A stretch of DNA of 64,000 nucleotides, from assembly GCF_001482365.1 (NCBI RefSeq), contig NZ_CP013254.1, positions 310,001-374,000 on the forward strand, written 5' to 3'. Under the pieces are notes generated by a model. It made no database searches and had not been told where the DNA came from. It saw only the letters and a list, made by a program, of their open reading frames with translations. The position numbers and the translations under genes were made by a program. Of the stretch, positions 60,790 through 64,000 are shown piece by piece (the stretch's first letter is position 1; each line of letters begins with the position of its first letter). The stretch comes from Kocuria flava (GTDB taxonomy: Bacteria; Actinomycetota; Actinomycetes; Actinomycetales; Micrococcaceae).

Positions 60790-61520
60790 GCCCCGGCCTC
60801 CCGGCAGCCGACCCGGGGCGCGGGGGCGCCGTCGCCGCCCCCGCCGCGGCGGGCCCAGCCGATCGCCCCGGCGACGACCGCGGCCACGAGGATCGGCACC
60901 CCGGGCGGGAGCACGGGGATCGTCAGCGCCGTGACGAGCGCGCAGACGGCGGCCACCGCCACGGGCTCGCGCGCGCTCAGCCGCGGCCACAGCAGGCCCA
61001 GGAACGCGGCGACGGCGGCGCCGTCGAGACCCCACCGGGCGGGGTCGCCCAGGGCGTTGCCCAGCAGCGCCCCCAGCACGGTGAACAGGTTCCACAGCAC
61101 CCACACGCCCAGCCCGGCGACCCAGAACCCGCGCCGCTCCTCGACCGGGTCGGCCTGGGAGGACGCGGCCGCGTTGGACTCGTCGATGGTCACGTGCGCC
61201 GCGAGCACCCTCTTCCAGCCGCGGGGGCGCACCAGGGCGTTCATGCTCATCCCGTAGACGGCGTTGCGCACCCCCAGCAGCGTGGCCGCCCCGAGCGCGG
61301 AGGCCCCGGCGCCGCCGCCGGAGAGCACCCCGATGAACGCGAACTGCGACCCGCCGGTGAACATCAGCGCGGACAGCGCCACCGTCTGCCAGAACGTCAG
61401 CCCCGCCGCGACGGACAGGGCGCCGAAGGAGATCCCGTACAGTCCCGTGGCCACGGACAGGGACAGCCCGATCCGCACCGCCGGCGAGGACCGCCACGGC
61501 ACGGCGGCCGCGGAGCTCAC
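60786..61520 (-). CDS. azlC: AzlC-type branched-chain amino acid permease
   Basis: The 244-aa protein has about seven membrane segments and the AzlC start GLSLSVATGLYGISFGALSVAAGLTFWQTVALSALMFTGGSQFAFIG. It exports branched-chain amino acids with AzlD. GTG 61520 overlaps the GH15 stop by 4 bases (GTGA). Azl systems often sit with Lrp-type regulators, but none is seen here. An Arg/Gly-rich C-terminus of about 30 residues follows. Confidence 0.9.
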   Translation of the reverse strand: MSSAAAVPWRSSPAVRIGLSLSVATGLYGISFGALSVAAGLTFWQTVALSALMFTGGSQFAFIGVLSGGGAGASALGAATLLGVRNAVYGMSMNALVRPRGWKRVLAAHVTIDESNAAASSQADPVEERRGFWVAGLGVWVLWNLFTVLGALLGNALGDPARWGLDGAAVAAFLGLLWPRLSAREPVAVAAVCALVTALTIPVLPPGVPILVAAVVAGAIGWARRGGGGDGAPAPRVGCREAGA

Positions 61521-63583
61521 GCCGGCTCCCCGCCGGCCGCCCCGGCCGGCGGGGCCGCGTACGACGGGACGGCGGACGGGGCCTCCCCGGCAGCGGAGGA
61601 GCCCTCCGGCGCCGCGGAGGGCTCCTCCGCGGGCGCGTCGAGGGCGTCCAGGGCGTCGAGGGCCTGCACGAGCGCGAGGTGGGTGAGGGTCTGCGGGAAG
61701 TTGCCGGTGAGCCGGTGCAGCTCGGGCGAGTACTCGGTGGCCAGCAGCCCGAGGTCGTTGGCCGTGGCGAGCACCCGGTCCACGAGCCGCTCGGCGTCCT
61801 CCCGCCGGCCGGTGCGGGCGTACTGGGCGGCCAGCCACAGGGACGCCCCGAGGTGCGGTGGGTCCTGGCCGGGGAAGCCGTCGACACCGATGACGCCCGC
61901 GTAGGCGTCGGGGTCGGCGGGGTCCACCGGGCCGAGGACGTTGCGGTAGCGGTGGATCAGCCCGCACGGGTGGCGCAGCTGCTCCTCGATCCGCCGCACG
62001 GTCCCGAGCATCCGCTCGTCGTCGTGGGCCACGAAGCCGACCTGCGGCAGCTGCAGCAGGGAGGCGTCCACGCTCGTGGTCCCGTAGTACTGGACGAACG
62101 AGCCGATCTCGGGGTCGTAGCCGGAGGTCCAGATCTCCTCGGCGAGCGCGTCCCGCAGCTGCTCCCACAGCGCGGCGTCGCCGGGCAGCCCGTGCACGCG
62201 TACGGCGTCCACCCCGGCCTGGAGGGCGGCCCACATGAGCACCCGGGAGTGCGTGTAGTACTGGCGCTCGCCGCGCATCTCCCACAGGCCCTGGTCCTGG
62301 ACCTCGTAGTTCTCCACGACGGAGCGCAGCATCGCCTGCTGCAGCGGCCACGAGAGGTGGTCCTCGGCGGCCCCGCGCCGGCGCAGCCGCTCGAACACGA
62401 CCATCACGTGGCCCACGGCGTCGGACTGGTGGTGCACGGCGGTGCCGTTGCCCTCCCGCACGGGCCGGGAGCGCTCGTAGCCGGGCAGGTCGAGCTGGTG
62501 CTCGCGCCCGCGCCGCTCCCCGGCCACGCCGTAGAGGTTCTGCAGGTCGTGGGGGTCCCCGGCCACCGAGCGCAGCAGCCAGTTGCGCAACTGGGAGGCC
62601 TCCCGGTCGTGGCCGTGGTCGAGCATGACCTCGAGGGCGGTGGCGGCGTCGCGCAGCCAGGCGAAGCGGTGGTCCCAGTTGCGCTCGCCGCCGATCACCT
62701 CGGGCAGGGACGTGGTGGGGGCGGCCACGAGCCCGCCGGTCTCCTGGTGCATCAGGGCGCGGACCACGAGCAGGGACCGGCGCACGGCCCCGGTCCGCTC
62801 GACCGGGACGGGTTCGTGCCCGGCCGCGGGCCCGTCGGGCTCCTCGGCCCCCGCCTCGGCGGGCCCGTAGAGCCCGGACCACTCCTGCCACAGCTCCACG
62901 GTGCGGTTGAGCTGGTCGTTGACGTCGATGGGCGCCGGGGGCGTGCGGTGGGAGGCGAAGTGGGTGAGCACGAAGTCGCGGGCCTGCCCGGCCGAGACCG
63001 TGAACGTCCCGCGGTGGCGGCGCTCGTCGTCGTCGCTCGCGGCCTCGGGCAGGGGCTCCCCGCGCAGGACGACGGCGTCGGGCCCGGCCATGGCCACGAG
63101 CATCGGGGGCGCGGCCTCCTCGCCGTCGGGGCCGAGCTCCCCCTCGAAGCGGCTGACCCAGGGCACCACGGTGCCGTAGCCGAAGCGGATCCGCAGCTCC
63201 TGGTACATCTCGACCTCGCCGGTGAGGCCCTCGACGCGGCGCACGACGTCGGTGCGGGAGGTCAGCGGCAGGAAGTCGGTCACGCGCACGGAGCCGGTGT
63301 CGGTGACCCAGACGGTCTGCAGGACGAAGGTGTTCTCCACGTAGAACCGCTCGGCGACCTGGGCGTCGGCGTCGTCGTCCTCGAGCAGGTCCCCGGCCTC
63401 GTCCACGGCCCCGGCGGGGGCGAGCAGCCAGCGCCCGTGCTCGGGCTCCCCGAGCAGGGCCCCGAAGACCGAGGGCGCGTCGAACCGCGGGGCGCACAGC
63501 CAGTCCAGCGACCCGCTGCGGGAGACGAGCGGGCCGGTGCGCATGTTCGAGAGCAGGGCGTAGTCCTCGATCGGTGAAGCCAT
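61517..63583 (-). CDS. GH15 glucoamylase/trehalase-like protein
   Basis: The 688-aa protein begins MASPIEDYALLSNMRTGPLVSRSGSLDWLCAPRFD, the usual start of the GH15 family, with GGERNWDHRFAWLRDAA (about 298) and the segment LHRLTGNFPQTLTHLALVQAL near the end. The family includes actinobacterial trehalases and glucoamylases, and the fold is an alpha/alpha toroid. A disordered tail rich in Ala, Pro and Ser (about 640-688) is unusual. ATG 63583 was chosen because the conserved sequence begins there. It overlaps azlC downstream. Confidence 0.92.
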   Translation of the reverse strand: MASPIEDYALLSNMRTGPLVSRSGSLDWLCAPRFDAPSVFGALLGEPEHGRWLLAPAGAVDEAGDLLEDDDADAQVAERFYVENTFVLQTVWVTDTGSVRVTDFLPLTSRTDVVRRVEGLTGEVEMYQELRIRFGYGTVVPWVSRFEGELGPDGEEAAPPMLVAMAGPDAVVLRGEPLPEAASDDDERRHRGTFTVSAGQARDFVLTHFASHRTPPAPIDVNDQLNRTVELWQEWSGLYGPAEAGAEEPDGPAAGHEPVPVERTGAVRRSLLVVRALMHQETGGLVAAPTTSLPEVIGGERNWDHRFAWLRDAATALEVMLDHGHDREASQLRNWLLRSVAGDPHDLQNLYGVAGERRGREHQLDLPGYERSRPVREGNGTAVHHQSDAVGHVMVVFERLRRRGAAEDHLSWPLQQAMLRSVVENYEVQDQGLWEMRGERQYYTHSRVLMWAALQAGVDAVRVHGLPGDAALWEQLRDALAEEIWTSGYDPEIGSFVQYYGTTSVDASLLQLPQVGFVAHDDERMLGTVRRIEEQLRHPCGLIHRYRNVLGPVDPADPDAYAGVIGVDGFPGQDPPHLGASLWLAAQYARTGRREDAERLVDRVLATANDLGLLATEYSPELHRLTGNFPQTLTHLALVQALDALDALDAPAEEPSAAPEGSSAAGEAPSAVPSYAAPPAGAAGGEPA

Positions 63584-63624
63584 GCCCCAAGATTCGCACA
63601 TCGCACGGGCACCGGGGGTTGCAC

Positions 63625-63643
63625 TATACCCCTAGGGGGTATA
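63625..63643. promoter_or_regulatory. CsoR operator overlapping the csoR promoter
   Basis: TATACCCCTAGGGGGTATA (63625-63643) overlaps TATAAT (63640-63645), the apparent -10 of the downstream gene. TTGCAC (63619-63624) would be a short-spaced -35 (15 bases). It may also repress the divergent GH15 gene. Confidence 0.75.
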
Positions 63644-63673
63644 ATCTCGGGGCAGGACGACCGAGGAGGACCC

Positions 63674-63988
63674 GTGACCGAGAACCTGCCGCCGCACGGC
63701 TACACCCAGGAGAAGGACGCCTGGCTCAAGCGCCTGCGCCGCATCGAGGGCCAGGTCCGCGGCATCCACCGCATGGTCCAGGAGGACCAGTACTGCATCG
63801 ACGTCCTCACCCAGATCTCCGCGATCCAGTCGGCGCTGCGCTCCGTGAGCCTGGGCCTGCTCGACGAGCACCTGAACCACTGCGTGGCCGGTGCCGTGCA
63901 GGCGGCCCGGGAGACCGGCGGCACCGCGGACGTCGACGAGAAGCTGCGCGAGGCCTCCGCCGCCATCGCGCGCCTGGTCAAGAGCTGA
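63674..63988 (+). CDS. csoR: CsoR copper-sensing transcriptional repressor
   Basis: The 104-aa all-helical protein has the CsoR core WLKRLRRIEGQVRGIHRMVQEDQYCIDVLTQISAIQSAL and the complete copper triad: Cys41, His66 and Cys70 (LLDEHLNHC). Cu(I) binding would release the operator. GTG 63674 follows GAGGAGGACCC. The likely targets (copper exporter genes) would lie beyond the window end. The 12 bases after the stop hold nothing recognisable. Confidence 0.92.
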   Translation: MTENLPPHGYTQEKDAWLKRLRRIEGQVRGIHRMVQEDQYCIDVLTQISAIQSALRSVSLGLLDEHLNHCVAGAVQAARETGGTADVDEKLREASAAIARLVKS

Positions 63989-64000
63989 CCGCGCCCCACC

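Overview
The window is a 64 kb stretch of a very GC-rich actinobacterial chromosome. Codon third positions are almost always G or C, GTG starts are common, and neighbouring genes often overlap by 4 bases (ATGA/GTGA). The gene content (two-domain Usp, FprA-type ferredoxin reductase, ferredoxin sulfite reductase with an APS-type CysH, Pta with an N-terminal BioD-like part, fused PutA, CsoR-family regulators, azlCD) fits Micrococcales, perhaps Micrococcaceae such as Kocuria. The genus is an inference from resemblance. No insertion sequence, phage gene or CRISPR array was seen.

The outstanding feature is 994-6394 (minus strand): a compact cluster that reads as a circular bacteriocin system of the circularin A/uberolysin/AS-48 type. 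Its first gene encodes a 94-residue precursor with an LGISTAAA core start and an AAGGW motif. It is followed by a SpoIIM-like membrane protein, a second membrane protein, an ABC ATPase and ABC-2 permease, a 56-residue cationic two-helix protein that looks like the immunity protein, a large polytopic membrane protein, and a second ABC ATPase. An inverted repeat at 6471-6494 lies upstream of the precursor.

Region by region: 1-980, the end of exonuclease III and an unknown protein; 994-6394, the bacteriocin cluster; 6617-8329, a GH13 alpha-glucosidase; 8401-9062, a small acidic protein and a lipoprotein; 9183-9542, a tRNA-Glu/Asp/Phe operon with its own promoter and terminator; 9686-12636, a metallopeptidase, universal stress protein and sugar-lactone oxidase; 12758-22003, a ferredoxin reductase and then one long tightly packed sulfur operon (cysI-cysH-cysD-cysN plus a sulfonate/taurine-type ABC transporter); 22277-26118, a stress protein, purine permease, YchJ-like protein, VOC protein and SDR; 26307-30529, a SdaC-type transporter and an overlapping group (thiamine-binding-like protein, GNAT, spermidine-synthase-like protein, macrolide-phosphotransferase-like kinase); 30647-31597, a rhodanese and a divergent CstR-like regulator sharing two operators; 31730-35009, pta-ackA; 35098-42664, an unknown protein, pirin, PEP carboxylase, a phosphoribosyltransferase, an isochorismatase-type hydrolase and a luciferase-like monooxygenase; 42730-49994, an unknown protein, gamma-glutamyltransferase, PutA, a DUF2867-like protein and a Nudix hydrolase; 50126-52532, a flavin monooxygenase, FMN reductase and MarR operon behind a perfect palindrome; 52579-55231, threonine aldolase and an OFA-type MFS transporter with its 33-residue partner; 55485-58865, a pyruvyltransferase/glycosyltransferase fusion and a LuxR regulator with a degenerate receiver; 59043-60465, a frameshifted berberine-bridge-type oxidase; 60478-63583, azlD, azlC and a GH15 hydrolase; 63674-63988, a classical copper-type CsoR.

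Three regulatory threads run through the window. Two CsoR-family proteins with different sensing residues sit behind nearly identical operators. Two convergent gene pairs 29 kb apart end in palindromic terminators built from the same sequence. The sulfur genes (sulfite reductase operon, ferredoxin reductase, rhodanese/CstR) suggest active sulfate and organosulfur assimilation with persulfide sensing.
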